55,335 nt of DNA from Gnetum montanum. Taxonomy: Eukaryota; Streptophyta; Gnetopsida; Gnetales; Gnetaceae. Position 1 is the first letter of the stretch. Every line of letters starts with the position of its first letter. The notes beneath the pieces were generated by a model. It saw only the letters and a list, made by a program, of their open reading frames with translations, was not told where the DNA came from and ran no database searches. Location: the NCBI GenBank assembly GCA_015680685.1, contig MNCI01017692.1, positions 63,191 to 118,525 of the forward strand. Direction: 5' to 3'. Position numbers and translations under genes: made by a program. Below are positions 1-10,320 of the stretch, piece after piece.

Positions 1-1
1 A

Positions 2-1950
2 AACTTAAGCCCTGCACATAACAAGGGTAAGGGAAAAATTCCTATCTCCGATGAGGCTGTGAATTTTGATTCAGACGATGATGGTGGATGTGAGGTCTGC
101 TACTATGACCATCCTAAGGGATGTTGCCCAATTATCTCACATCTGCAGGAGTCTGGGGTGTATGCGTTAAATCCAAGACTTAATCAATGGTAAACACCCC
201 GAAGGTTACCTTATCCACAAGATAATCCAAGGCAGTTCCACCAACCCTTAACATATTACCCAAGTGGAACACCTTTACAGCCTATTGGACAACACCAGTA
301 GTGGCAATACCCACAGTCATGAGGGATGCCACCGCCAACACATCAGTACCCTTACCAGCAGCCTGACCCTCATGGATATTATGTGCAGTGGCCGATTGTC
401 CCAGGTGACTCTACGGGTCACATAAAACCTCCATGTTACTATCAAGTTCAGGAATATTTTAGGACTCCTTCTCCTTCAGGAAACGCCCCATACCCACGAT
501 ATCCTCCAAATCCATTCGCATCTCTTGCGCCTGTGGCCGCACCACCAACCGCTCCAACAAAGCCTAGAGTAAATTCCACTCAGCTGCGACAACCTAACAC
601 TGTGAGGGCTCCCAAGCCTTCAATATTAGTTGGTTCTAACAATTGTTCACCAAAAAGACCCTTCCTTAGGACCAACAATCCAACTAAGCCTTTGCCCTCA
701 CAAGCAGTTGAGCATCCTAACACCCCCATACCCAATACGATTTCGTGAAATCCTCCAGCAGCGAAATCATGTTCAATGCATACAGTTATGTTAACACATA
801 CAGTAATTAACTGGATCAAGGCTGGCCATCTTCCAAAGAAATTATCAGATCTGGGAGTCCCCTTAGTTTACCTCCAAGTCGTTGGGAATGAACCCCATAA
901 GGCTCTCCTCGATTTAGGTTTCGAGGTCAACTTAATCTCACAAAAACTATATAAAACCTGGAACCTGCCTCCACTCAAGAAGAGCAACGTTCGCCTAGAG
1001 CTGGCTAACCAATCCATCACTGTTCCTCTGGGATAGGTTGAGGACATTGTTACCACTGTCGGTGGATGGTCATATCTAGCCGATTTCCTAGTGATCCAAA
1101 TAGACAATGACAAAGGGGATTTCCCAATTATCATGGGAAGGGCATGGCTAAATATAATTAACGCACGCTTAGGAATTCATAACCTTTCGCTGGAAATATC
1201 CAAGAGAATTACGTTTGGAAAAATTGAGAGGAAAAGAGTTCCATGCATTGCATATAGTGACACAGGGTGTCATTGCATGCAGAAATCATGGGTAATGCGA
1301 AGTTTAACATTGCCTGCATGTGATCGGTGTGCACAAGACATTGATATACAAAAGTGCCTATATGCAACAGCCACACAACAAGAAAACACCCAGTGGATAA
1401 TGGCTGATAAATATAATAACCCAACTACCTGCATGAAAATAGCTGAGGGAATAACTAGTGCTTACCTTGAAAGCGCAGACATATTAGAGCAAGTCCGTTG
1501 CTAACTTCCAGCCTTTAACTTTGAAAACATTATTTGGGGTAAGTTGGAGATTCTTGAGGAGTTTAAACAAGAGCCCCTAGAGTTAAAATCATTACCCACT
1601 GGTCTGGAATATGTGACCCTCAAAAACGAAAAATCGGTGATCATTAACGCAAAGCTCGTACCCATGCAAAAAGAAAGTTTGCTAAGGGTGATAAACAAGT
1701 GGTCAACTGCCTTTGCTTGGTCGTACCCTGAACTAACCGGAATAGATCCTCGGATATGCCAGGATAGGATTTATACAGACCCCTCTATGAAACCTCACAA
1801 GCAACCCCAGAGGCGATTGAACCCAAAACTAAAACAAATAGTGAAAGAGGAACTAGAGAAACTTCTCAAAGTAGGGTTCATTTACCCTATCGTTGACAAC
1901 GAATGGGTTAGTCCTCTTGTCATCGTATCGAAAAAGGGAGGTAAATGGAG
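2..1950 (+). pseudogene. gag-protease-partial RT of Ath-A, nonsense-riddled
   Basis: Polyprotein remnant in one reading frame throughout, with several in-frame stops and no frameshift that I found. It begins in the Gag C-terminus (zinc-knuckle-like CEVCYYDHPKGCC near 92-130), then a proline-rich stretch (about 326-745), then a retropepsin-like protease (about 890-1250). The protease catalytic triplet reads DLG where the family needs DSG, so it is inactive as written. The RT N-terminus follows (about 1690-1950) with PQRRLNPKLKQ and VGFIYPI, ending at KKGGKWR just before the conserved RT core. There the sequence jumps to the noncoding GGAGATGGCCACC found after pol in other copies. The product would have been the capsid and maturation part of a cytoplasmic retrotransposon particle. 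First stop: TAA at 191-193, where Ath-D has CAA. Confidence 0.85.
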
Positions 1951-2111
1951 GGAGATGGCCACCTATGCTAATCATATGGGGCCCTCAGTTCTTTTTCAAT
2001 TTTTGTTTTACACATTTTTGTTTTGCAACGTTTTTGTTTTACACATTTTTGTTTTACAAATTTCTTTAACTTTTTCTATTTTTGTTTCACACCATCATTA
2101 TACTTTTCTAT

Positions 2112-2132
2112 TGTGTGTGTGTGTGTGTGTGT
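2112..2132. repeat. (GT)n microsatellite
   Basis: About ten GT dinucleotides in a row inside the 3' noncoding region of Ath-A. The aligned positions of Ath-B and Ath-D lack the run, so it expanded after Ath-A separated from them. Confidence 0.9.
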
Positions 2133-2553
2133 ACCATCCACCATGTAAGTTCGTCACCCAATAAGTGTTTGGAATGATGGTATGAACTGTTTTTCATTGA
2201 TTGCTAATGTTTGGTTTTTACCTTTAAGTTACAATGTTGATACTAAGGTATGTTCTTTTGATATGGCAGGCAATGAGATCACTTCATCCATCCATCCACC
2301 AATTTCTATGGTTTCTATTGGCTTGGAAATGTACAGTTCCATTCTAATAAGAACTTTAACGAATCGGTGACTGGGTATTTCTCAAACTAAGAAAGGACTC
2401 AAGGATTGCAAAGGGTGTGACTCGAAGGGAACTTGATGCTTTTTTGTTGGTCATTCTCTTGGGTGCTTAGATGTTTCTTCTTGAGTTTTCTTACCATTCC
2501 AATGTTACCCAATTATTAGAAGCTGAGCCAATAAAAATAAGAAGTCTTTGCTT

Positions 2554-2628
2554 GGTGTGGTTTTGACGCATAAAAACACAAAAAACCAAAAAAAAAAAAA
2601 ACCAAAGTGAGGATTCAAAGCACACCCC
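2554..2628 (+). other. Stem-loop element, Ath-A copy
   Basis: GGTGTGG at the left and AGCACACC at the right enclose an A-rich loop, with GTGAGGATTC before the right arm. It aligns with stem-loops in Ath-B (10940-11002), Ath-D (43389-43433) and Ath-T (33505-33745). The inner stem is poorly paired in this copy and better paired in the others. Confidence 0.55.
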
Positions 2629-3670
2629 TTAGACAAAATAACCTTGGGCTGCAAGCACTGGTTATGGAATCAAAGTGTTCCCTCTAACTAAGGCCCTTGT
2701 CGCTTCCCATTGCCTCTTTTGTTTCATTGGAATGGTGGTGGCTCTTTGAAGATGCATCCTTGTTATCCAAGTGGATGGTTTAACCGAATGCATTAATGCG
2801 AAGTCACTGGAAGTGGTTGGTTTGAGCTCGGAGTTGGAATGAGATTTGCCAAGTCACATTAATCATCAAACACACAAGGGGTGTACACCACCTTGCTCTT
2901 GGATTCCATTCCATTTCTCTTCTCTCCATCCTTCTCTTCATTGTTCATCTCATTGCCGGTTGTATCATATTTTTGAATATTTTGGTTGATGCATTGTTTT
3001 CTTTTCGGTAAATTCTTGCGGTTAAGACTTTAACTCTTGTTCCAAAAACATTCCCAAAGCCTACGGACTCTTTGAATGTGGGTTTTTCAGGGCATTAACG
3101 GCATGAGCCTGCTTTGGCGAGGACCCACTGACATTCCTATTTAAAGCATTAGTTAACTTCTTTTCCTTAACATTTTGTAATTAATTTTATTTTTATTCAT
3201 TTCCATCTTGACATCCAATTCACATATGCCATAGTTGTCCCTTTTTACCTATCCTTCTTACTCCTTTTCTTTCTCCATTCTAACACTACCGTAGGTTCGC
3301 GCTTAGTCATGGGGGTACGGGGCTCGCTTTCTTCGATTTTCTCCTAGCCCCGAAATTTTTGATTTCCTTCCTAACCCCTACACCTTCGGTAGTCATCATT
3401 ACTACATCTTCCCAGATCTATATCAGCCATACCACAACCTAGCCAATGAGTTTACACCGAAGAAAGGTATCAATTACATGATGATTCAATTACCCTTGCT
3501 AATATATGATTGTGTTGTGTGTGCAGATGGCAATCATACAACAATGGAATGGATCTAGAGCAAACACTTGGAATGGAGCAGCGCTGAAGTAGCTCTGCAA
3601 GGAGCAGAATTGATGATGCACTTACGGATGGATAACAGAAGGCACAATCTAGGCGTTGGCAGTAGTAAGA

Positions 3671-3711
3671 CTCTTCTCTTCTCTTCTCTTCTCTCTCCTC
3701 TTTTCTCTCAG
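3671..3711 (+). promoter_or_regulatory. Pyrimidine tract plus CAG, probable splice acceptor
   Basis: A 40-base CTCTTCTC-type tract ends in CTCAG followed by CTGCCAAAT. The same arrangement is kept in Ath-B (ending 12042) and Ath-D (ending 44500), although the tract itself varies. This is the textbook form of a plant 3' splice site. Its use is inferred. Confidence 0.55.
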
Positions 3712-3891
3712 CTGCCAAATGTGGCCTGATGTCATTGTAATAAGGTATTCACCCTTGTTGTCATGAACACCAGTTTTGTTAAGTCTTGCAATAATGATGC
3801 ATTCACATGTCATCCCATTAGTTTCATTCCCCTCAACAATCCCATACCTACCCAATATTATTGTAAGGAACTCGAGGACGAGTTTTCATTC

Positions 3892-3904
3892 AGTCATGGG
3901 GGTA
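3892..3904 (+). other. Polypurine tract of Ath-A
   Basis: AGTCATGGGGGTA lies directly before the TGATGAG start of the 3' LTR, the position where plus-strand DNA synthesis is primed. The same motif precedes the LTRs at 5874, 12242 and 44700, as GGAGGTA in two of them. Confidence 0.75.
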
Positions 3905-3911
3905 TGATGAG

Positions 3912-3987
3912 ACGCGATATGCACAAGCCGCGATATCGTGTACGCGATATCGCGTCATCCCCTACGATATCACGTACGCGATATCGC
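3912..3987. repeat. U3 palindrome array, Ath-A LTR
   Basis: Two full copies plus a half-site of the palindrome GATATCGCGTACGCGATATC, about 20 bases upstream of the TATA box. Copy number differs between LTRs (see 5883-6005, 12249-12275, 35576-35604, 44707-44748). Confidence 0.85.
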
Positions 3988-4003
3988 AGTCCATCGCCAA
4001 ATC

Positions 4004-4011
4004 TATAAATA
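4004..4011 (+). promoter_or_regulatory. TATA box of Ath-A LTR
   Basis: TATAAATA followed by AGAGG, at the same position relative to the LTR start in all LTRs of this subfamily. It would drive the genomic RNA of a complete element. Confidence 0.75.
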
Positions 4012-4855
4012 AGAGGTGGCACTCCCCTCATTTGACATCCTAGGCTAGAAGTAGCAAGGCTCTGGCGGATTGATCACCCCAGAGATAGAATATTTTCCAT
4101 GTGCCCGCAGTAGGAGTCCCCTAAGTGAATGGTTCTTTATTCGAGCAGTTTGTACTTGAATGCAAGTTGTGTACGGCAATAAAGATGAGCTTTGTGGATA
4201 AACCTTGCAGTACATGGATAGGTTTATTTAATGTTATTTATCGCTTTCCTAGTAGCACGACATGAGTACGACTTGGTTACGAGCATTAACGAATGTGTAC
4301 GGCTAACCAAGGAATCGGCTATTCAGTGCGATTAGATTCTCTCACCCTTATCTCCTAGAACGTGGGATGAGTATGACTTAATTACGAGCATCTACGGATG
4401 TGTACGGCTAGTCAAGGAATCGGCTGCTCATCACACTTAGGCTAGTTAGGTGCCTCAGTACGACTGCTTCGAGCACGTGCATTACGTGTGGTAATCCCAG
4501 TAACGATTAGCGTTTGGTAGCCACAGTTGCACAGTTCAGGGTGTGTACGGCAAGTGGGAACGGATGTTGACGCTAGGACTTAGTGCTGTAGTTAGAGTTA
4601 GTTTTAGTCTCTCAACCCTTCACTCTTTAACATAGGAGATAAACCTGAAAAGACCAAAAAAATCATATACCTCGAACTTACTTAACCATACACCATGACA
4701 ACAACAAGTAAGTCTGGGAAGACAACGATTAATTAACCCCAAGTGTTCCTTGCGGCGTTTAGGCATTTAGTCTACAAAGTTCGACCGGATCGCACGTGCT
4801 ACGCTCATTTCGTATGGTTGAGTGTAGGGGTACCTCGCCACTCATCAACTTTCAT

Positions 4856-5715
4856 CAGCTACAAGAACAATTCATTTGGGTCAACCAAGATGTAAGCTGT
4901 TTAGCCAGAGAGAATCAAACCTCTCAATGGAGGAGGTACGCGCTATTTAACAAAAATCAGCAATTGAGATAAGTGCGTGGCAGAATGAGGCTAAATGACA
5001 TGAGAAGCTGAAGGAGAATTTCTGCAATCAGGTGGGTATGTATAAACATATCCTTAAAAAGGAGATCCATATGACCAAGCCTCAAATCAACACTATCAGT
5101 GCTCAACAGATTGATTGGAGGGCCATATTGGACACGTATGCCTTCATCCACTAAGCGGAAGTTAAGAACCGGGACCTGCAGATCTAGGACTTGACAGAAT
5201 ACATGGAGTTGGCAAACCTCAAATATGCCAACCATGCCATGTTAACAATAGGGTGCCCAAGAATGGAGCTCAAGTAGCAGGTAGCTTCCACCCATATCAA
5301 ATATGAAATGAAATTTTTAGAATACAAGAAGCTGGTTCAGAAACTGGATGTTGCAAATTATGAACTTGAGGTGGTAAAAGCAAGCTACCAAGGGCAAAAA
5401 GATGTTGTAACCGACTTGGCTCACCCTCTAATAGATCTTCATGAATACAAAGACAAAGCCAGAGCCTATGAGGAGGAACAATGGGTGTTCACAGCGTGGT
5501 ATGTCAAAGCCAACCAGATGTTCCCGTAACTACCCTGTCTGTGGGAGGTGCCGACTCTATCAAACATCGGAACACTCGCATGGATGGCACAAGATCCTTG
5601 AACTGAAGAGGAGAAGCTCCAGGCCATACTTCAACGCCATCAAGCTTCAAAGCCTAGAGCACATGACGAAGGGAAAGCACCCATGGAGGAGCCATCGTCA
5701 CCAGGAACTACTTGA
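4856..5715 (+). pseudogene. ORF2 C-terminal half, coiled-coil protein (Ath-E)
   Basis: From TGG at 4978 one frame runs to TGA at 5713-5715. It is interrupted by six stops: 4996, 5152, 5185, 5275, 5527 and 5599. Each is explained by a single C-to-T change of CGA, CAA or CAG. Upstream, 4856-4965 continues in another frame (one frameshift near 4965). The protein is rich in K, E, Q and L with long helical heptad-like stretches (for example EYKKLVQKLDVANYELEVV), ending in an acidic, proline-rich tail (EEPSSPGTT). It sits between pol and the 3' LTR, where Athila elements carry their env-like second gene. No membrane segment is visible. I infer it is the C-terminal half of the ORF2 whose N-terminal half is seen in Ath-T. 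Function unknown. Confidence 0.65.
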
Positions 5716-5860
5716 GTTCCAATTTTTTGTAGCGATAGCATTTTTTCTGTGTTGTGTCTTCCCACACTACGACATCATTTCATTTTTTATTTTTCCCCAT
5801 CTAATAATCCCATACCTATCCACTGTGTAATCATTGTAACTCGAGGATAATTTTTTATTT

Positions 5861-5873
5861 AGTCATGGAGGTA
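5861..5873 (+). other. Polypurine tract of Ath-E
   Basis: AGTCATGGAGGTA directly upstream of the LTR at 5874. Its presence shows that this LTR was a 3' LTR, even though a primer-binding site also follows it. Confidence 0.65.
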
Positions 5874-5882
5874 TGATGGGAT

Positions 5883-6005
5883 GTGATATTGCATGGGCCA
5901 CGATATCGTGTATGCGATATTGTGTCAGTCACGATATCACATCCCCCATGATATCGCGTACGCGATATCACGTCTTCCCCTGTGATATCGCATACACGAT
6001 ATCGC
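5883..6005. repeat. U3 palindrome array, largest copy
   Basis: Three full palindromes related to GATATCGCGTACGCGATATC plus two half-sites, with CG-to-TG decay in some. This is the longest array among the LTRs in the window. Confidence 0.8.
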
Positions 6006-6021
6006 AGTCTACTGCAATGTC

Positions 6022-6029
6022 TATAAATA
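6022..6029 (+). promoter_or_regulatory. TATA box of composite LTR
   Basis: TATAAATA followed by AGAAGCGG, just downstream of the palindrome array, as in the other LTRs. Confidence 0.7.
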
Positions 6030-6898
6030 AGAAGCGGCTCTCCATTATTTCATAATTAGGAGTTTAGATTGTAGCGAAGCTCTAGTAGTTTGATCCCTCC
6101 AGAGTTAGATTATTTTCCAGTGTTTGCTCGCAGTGTGGTGATTGTAATTGTACGACATTCTTTATTCGAGTGTGACATACTTGGACGTGCACATGACCGA
6201 CAATAAAGATCGAGATTACTTCATCATTACAGCATTCACTTTGTTGTTTATTTATTTATTTAATTGTTATTTACTACTTTCTCTCTCACCCTTATCTCCT
6301 AGTAACATGGAATGAGTATGACTTGATTACGAGCATTTAAGTGTGACTACTTGGTATCCCAGTGGTGTACCTAGGATCTGTGCTTGGCAATCCCGGTGGT
6401 AGTCATGCACGAGGTCCAAGATGTGTACGGATAATCAAGGAATTGGTTGCTCATCATACTTAGGCTAGATTAGGTTTTCTTACCCTTTCCTCCTAGCTTA
6501 GTGTGGTTAATATTATTTTCCATTGCCTTCAGGAGTAGCGTTAGAATTAGGAACACATCATACACCTCACTCTATACTAAACCATACGTGACAAATATAA
6601 TATTAGTCTAGGTGGGAAGAGAGCGAATTGTAACCTAAGGTTAACGATCTAGGTGCCAAAACTAGTCCGTCTGCGGAGTTTGACAGGATCGCATGTGAGA
6701 ACGCTTGTATTTGCATGGTTGAGTGTAGGGGTATCTCGCCACTCATTAACATTAAAAAGATAAAAGATATAAAAATCATATACCTCAAGCTTACTTAACC
6801 ATACAACTATGACAATATAATTAAGTTTGGGAAGACAATGATTGATTAACCTTAAGTGTTCCATTAAGGCACATAAGCACTTAGGCCTTGGAGTTCGA

Positions 6899-7127
6899 TC
6901 GAATCATGTGTGAGATGCTCGTATTTGTATAGTTGAGTGTAGGGGTACCTCGCCACTCATCATTGGCACCATTGCTGGGGACTTAGTTGTTTGTGTGCTA
7001 CGTAGAACATAGNTCGAATCATGTGTGAGATGCTCGTATTTGTATAGTTGAGTGTAGGGGTACCTCGCCACTCATCATTGGCACCATTGCTGGGGACTTA
7101 GTTGTTTGTGTGCTACGTAGAACATAG
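6899..7127. repeat. Exact 114-bp direct duplication around a single N
   Basis: 6899-7012 and 7014-7127 are identical by eye, separated by one N at 7013. The unit spans the LTR end, primer-binding site and leader. A perfect duplication centred on an undetermined base is the mark of two contigs or reads joined without merging their overlap, so it is probably an assembly artefact. Confidence 0.9.
6964..6981 (+). other. Primer-binding site of Ath-B
   Basis: TGGCACCATTGCTGGGGA lies one base after the LTR end. It differs only by transitions from TGGCGCCGTTGCCGGGGA, the usual complement of the tRNA-Asp 3' end in plant Athila-type elements. A second copy at 7079-7096 results from the 114-bp duplication. 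Confidence 0.8.
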
Positions 7128-7226
7128 GAAATCATTCATATCATTGGGATGCTAGAACGAACCCTTAGGATTGATCAAGAGAAAAAAAATAAGACAACGG
7201 TAAACAACACACTAAACAAGACTAAA

Positions 7227-9744
7227 ATGTCTTCTTCTTCACACAAAAGCACTTCACCGCCTAGGACCAACACAAGAGACAGTCGGTGGCACAACACATG
7301 TAACCAAGATCTGCCAATGCCTCAACAATTTCGTGTGGTATATATTCATCACGATGAATATGTACCCAACTTTACCTTTATTCTCCATCAAGATGAACAA
7401 CTGCGTTGGAGAGACTTGGAGGGTAACATAGTGTTGCCTCCAGATTGAGCAGTCCCCAACATGCTTCTTCATGCTCTTGCACAAATATGCATGTCATAGT
7501 TATACGTAGAATACGTTGCATGCGATTATGACATAAGGGATTACCATCCCATAGAAGCGTAATGTCAAAGGGACTTGTGATAGGAGAGATAATATACATC
7601 ATTGAAGGGCAAAGGACCCCATAACGCTCCACCCGTCTCAAGAGAAATTGAGGGTGGTGAACCTATTTCAATAGGTTCTCCAAAAAACCCTGTTCCCCCT
7701 CTTAACGATGGTGAGGAGGTGGTGTATCAGAACCTTCACTCCATGATTCACAATCCTAGTTCTGATCCCCATAAACACCAAGTGTTTAATGAGGGAACAC
7801 AAACGCATGATAAGGATGGGCAGTCTGATCGTGATCACAATCCAGGCCGAGATCATCGAAGAGAAGGTAGGAAACATCGTCATGATGATGGTTCTCCTTC
7901 TTATTCACCTTCATCACCATATTCACCCTCTCCTTCAATATCAGGATGTAGTCATAAGGAGCCTAACCGTGAGGATAAAGGTAAACAGAGTGAGAAACCT
8001 AAATGAGAGAGTCGAGAAAGAGGACAAGGACACTCTAGGGAATCGCGGTATGGAAGAAGGGAGAGTAGGGAAGTGCATAGACATCATAGGCACTATGAAC
8101 AAAATGATCACAAAGAACCCCTACTCGCAACTCGAAGCATGTTAGACATCACGGAGGCCATAAGAATTCCTACAAGGCACCAAAAGATAGCAGGATCAAA
8201 AGGTTAGACATGAATAATATCCCACGATTTGAGGGGGGATACAATGCTGATCCTCAAAACCACTTACAAGCATTTCCCGATGCATGTGCCTTGCAAAACA
8301 TTAAGAATGAATGGCAAAAACTAAAGTTGTTTCCAAGGATACTAGTAAAATAAGCGGAAAGCTGGTACCAGTCCTTAGAATTAGAATCCATTTGAAGGTG
8401 GAGTACAATGCTAGAACTGTTTAATGATAAGTATCAAACGTACTCCCGAGTGTCTAACTTGCGAAAGAAAATCTAGGGATTGAAGCAAGGAAATCATGAA
8501 CCCTTGTATGCTGCCATGGGCCATTATTATGCACTATTACATCGTTGCCCAGGTCATGATTACTCGCAGCAAGATCAAATGCACCATCTCGTAGATGGAC
8601 TTAGGCATGAAACCAGGAGAGCGTTTGGAACGTATGCCTAAGGAAGATTATCAGAGCTTAGGTCCCATCAGGTTCATAGATTGCTGGAGCAAGTCACTAA
8701 GGAAGAAGGGGAGCTATGTAAGAGAGAAAGTGTGGAAGAGTACAACCGTGATCCTTCCCTCTGAAAAAGGGGAGTGAGATTCTTTGAGGAGGAGGAAGAG
8801 TCACCACTCAAGAAGATGGTGAATAGGAAAACCTTGCTGCTCCAAAAATTAACAACAGAAGTGTTGGCAACGGTAGACCAAATGTGGGACTCCTTGGATA
8901 GTAGGTTTGAAACCATTCTTAAAATTGTAAAGGAGTCTAAGAAGCTAGGTAGTGACTATGACAAAAAGAAAAAGAGGGACATGGACCATGCACATAACAA
9001 AGGTAAGGGTAAAATGGCCATCACCGAAGAGGTTGTGGATTCTGATACGGACAATGATGGTGGATGTGAGATATGCCAATATGACCATCCTAAGCGATGT
9101 TGCCTAGTAATCTCACATCTACAAGAGTCTGGGGTGTATGCACTCAACCCACAACTTAACAAATGGTAGGCACCCCGACAGTTACCTTATCCCCAAGGTA
9201 ACCCAAGGAAGTTCCACCAACCTTTAACACATTATCCAAGTGGAACTCCATCACAACCTATTGAGCAACATTTATAGTAGCAATACCCATAGTCATGGGG
9301 GATGCCACCACCACGGAAATAATACCCTTAATGACAACTGGACCCATATGGCTATTATGTGCAGCAGCCAATCTCTCCATGTGACTTTGTTGGTCATGTG
9401 ACACCACAACCTCACTACCAAGGTTGGGAGTATTATAGGACTCCTTCTCTTGGGAGAGATAACCCATAGACATACCATCCTCTAAACCCATCTGCAACTC
9501 TCACACTGATAGCTGCATTACCACTCGCTCCAGCAATGCAAGGGGAACTCCCCACTCAGCCACAGCAACATAATGCTACGAGAGCTATAAACCTTCAACT
9601 CGCTGTTGGTTTTGACAACCATACAAAGAGAAGATATTTCTTCAAAACCAACAGTCCAACCAAGCTCTCACAACCACAAGCGGTTGAGCCTCTAAACGCT
9701 TCTCCATCAAATAAGGCTTCAGAGCTCCCTTCAAACCAAAAATA
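7227..9744 (+). pseudogene. gag of Ath-B
   Basis: The start is taken at the ATG of MSSSSHKSTSPPR because the upstream in-frame ATG of Ath-D reads ACG at the aligned position. Order: N-terminal domain with HHDEYVPNFTFILHQDEQL, a charged low-complexity segment of D, H and R residues, a capsid-like helical domain (about 8215-8760), and a CX2CX3HX4C zinc-knuckle-like motif (CEICQYDHPKRCC, about 9067-9105). A proline/glutamine-rich tail follows. The first frame runs to the TGA at 8004, and one base has been lost in an A-run before 8195, so the rest reads in another frame. TGA at 7446 aligns with CGA in Ath-D. The product would be the particle structural protein. Confidence 0.82.
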
Positions 9745-10320
9745 GAGCTTGATGCACACGGTTATGTTAACACATGTTGTGACTAACTAGATTAAGGAGG
9801 GCCACCTTCTCAGGAAATTCTCTAATCCTGGAAGTCCTTTAATTTATCTCCAAGTCACTGGGAATGAACCATGTAAAGCTCTTCTGGACTTAGGTTCCAG
9901 AGTCAACTTAATATCACAAGAGATGTATAAAGCCTGGAACCTGCCTGAACTTAATGTTCAACATTGCCTGCATGCAATCGATGTGTCCAAGAAATTAACA
10001 TACACAAGTGCCTGTATGTAGCAACCACACAACAATAAGAAACCCAGTGGTTGATAGCTGATTAGCAGAGCAACTCACCAACATGCATGGAACTAACTAA
10101 GGGAACAACTTGCGCCCACATCGAAAGCATAGATGCATTGGAGCAAGAGTGTCACCAACTTTCAACCCTTAACCTAAAAACATCAATAGGTGGAAGCTGG
10201 AAATTCCTAAAAATTTCAAACAAGCGCTCTGATAAAAGATTACTAGTTAATGTGCAATAGACCAAACCTTACCATGAATCTAGAACTGTCAATGTACATT
10301 ACACATTGGAGAAAGGATGA
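9745..10320 (+). pseudogene. Protease and pol remnant of Ath-B
   Basis: The protease N-terminus is present, with catalytic DLG instead of DSG (LLDLGSRVNLIS). About 300 bp are then missing compared with Ath-D near 9955, removing the flap region. The spacer between protease and RT follows. After about 10235 it joins abruptly to the integrase C-terminal LVNVQ-KPYHES-type sequence and ends at TGA 10318-10320. RT, RNase H and integrase catalytic core are absent. The pol junction is the same as in Ath-D. Confidence 0.8.

Larger units (their letters stand above)
1951..3904 (+). other. 3' noncoding region of Ath-A
   Basis: About 1.95 kb with no credible coding sequence, collinear with 10321-12241 (Ath-B), 42784-44699 (Ath-D) and in part 32912-35185 (Ath-T). 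It opens with T-rich TTTTGTTTTACA repeats. Conserved points follow: a possible splice acceptor at GATATGGCAG near 2260-2270, the imperfect stem-loop at 2554-2628, a GTCATGGGGG copy near 3309, a TGTGTGCAG-ATG acceptor-like site near 3525, and a strong pyrimidine tract ending CTCAG at 3711. In Ath-T the equivalent of the 3525 site starts ORF2. Here ORF2 has been lost after a few codons. Confidence 0.75.
1..4847 (+). mobile_element. Ath-A: 3' part of an Athila-like Ty3/gypsy element
   Basis: An LTR retrotransposon entering the window inside gag. The order is Gag zinc-knuckle region, aspartic protease, start of reverse transcriptase, about 1.95 kb of 3' noncoding sequence, polypurine tract, 3' LTR. 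The lineage call rests on similarity to Ath-G at the right of the window, whose RT carries the Athila-type FLDGYS and FMDD motifs. The RT stops after about 130 residues and joins noncoding sequence directly, so RT palm, RNase H and integrase are missing. The 5' LTR lies outside the window. The 3' LTR abuts a decayed ORF2 of a related element, which was evidently the insertion target. Confidence 0.88.
3905..4847 (+). repeat. 3' LTR of Ath-A
   Basis: 943-bp LTR from TGATGAG to CTCATCA, ends proved by the intact insertion of Ath-D, which has the same termini and a target duplication. U3 contains a palindrome array (3912-3987) just before a TATAAATA box. The 3' part carries GTTGAGTGTAGGGGTACCTCGCCA, conserved in all family LTRs. 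It is longer than the 780-bp Ath-D LTR partly because of the larger palindrome array and an extra CGAGCATNNACG-type repeat around 4260-4440. Confidence 0.88.
4848..5873 (+). mobile_element. Ath-E: 3' end of a sibling element carrying ORF2
   Basis: Sequence between the Ath-A LTR and the next LTR. It holds the C-terminal half of ORF2 and then the family's conserved 3' end (AATAATCCCATACCT...AACTCGAGGA, then AGTCATGGAGGTA). Ath-A inserted within the ORF2, so the N-terminal half and pol should lie left of the window. Its 3' LTR is the one at 5874, which also serves Ath-B. Confidence 0.7.
5874..6962 (+). repeat. Composite LTR between Ath-E and Ath-B
   Basis: Starts TGATGGG and ends CTCATCA. A complete but mutated LTR end (CTCATTA) already occurs at 6742-6748. 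From there 6749-6962 repeats the last 214 bp of a family LTR, matching about 12805-13018 and beginning at the CATTAAAAAG motif. So a second LTR 3' fragment is joined to a full LTR. It is preceded by a polypurine tract and followed by a primer-binding site, as if two elements had recombined through an LTR. Confidence 0.75.

Noticed and set aside
7789-8145. 118-codon frame inside gag of Ath-B, with a counterpart in Ath-D (36909-37412)
   Set aside because: Alternate frame of the charged gag segment. It is open because that low-complexity DNA lacks stops, and the gag frame explains the conservation.
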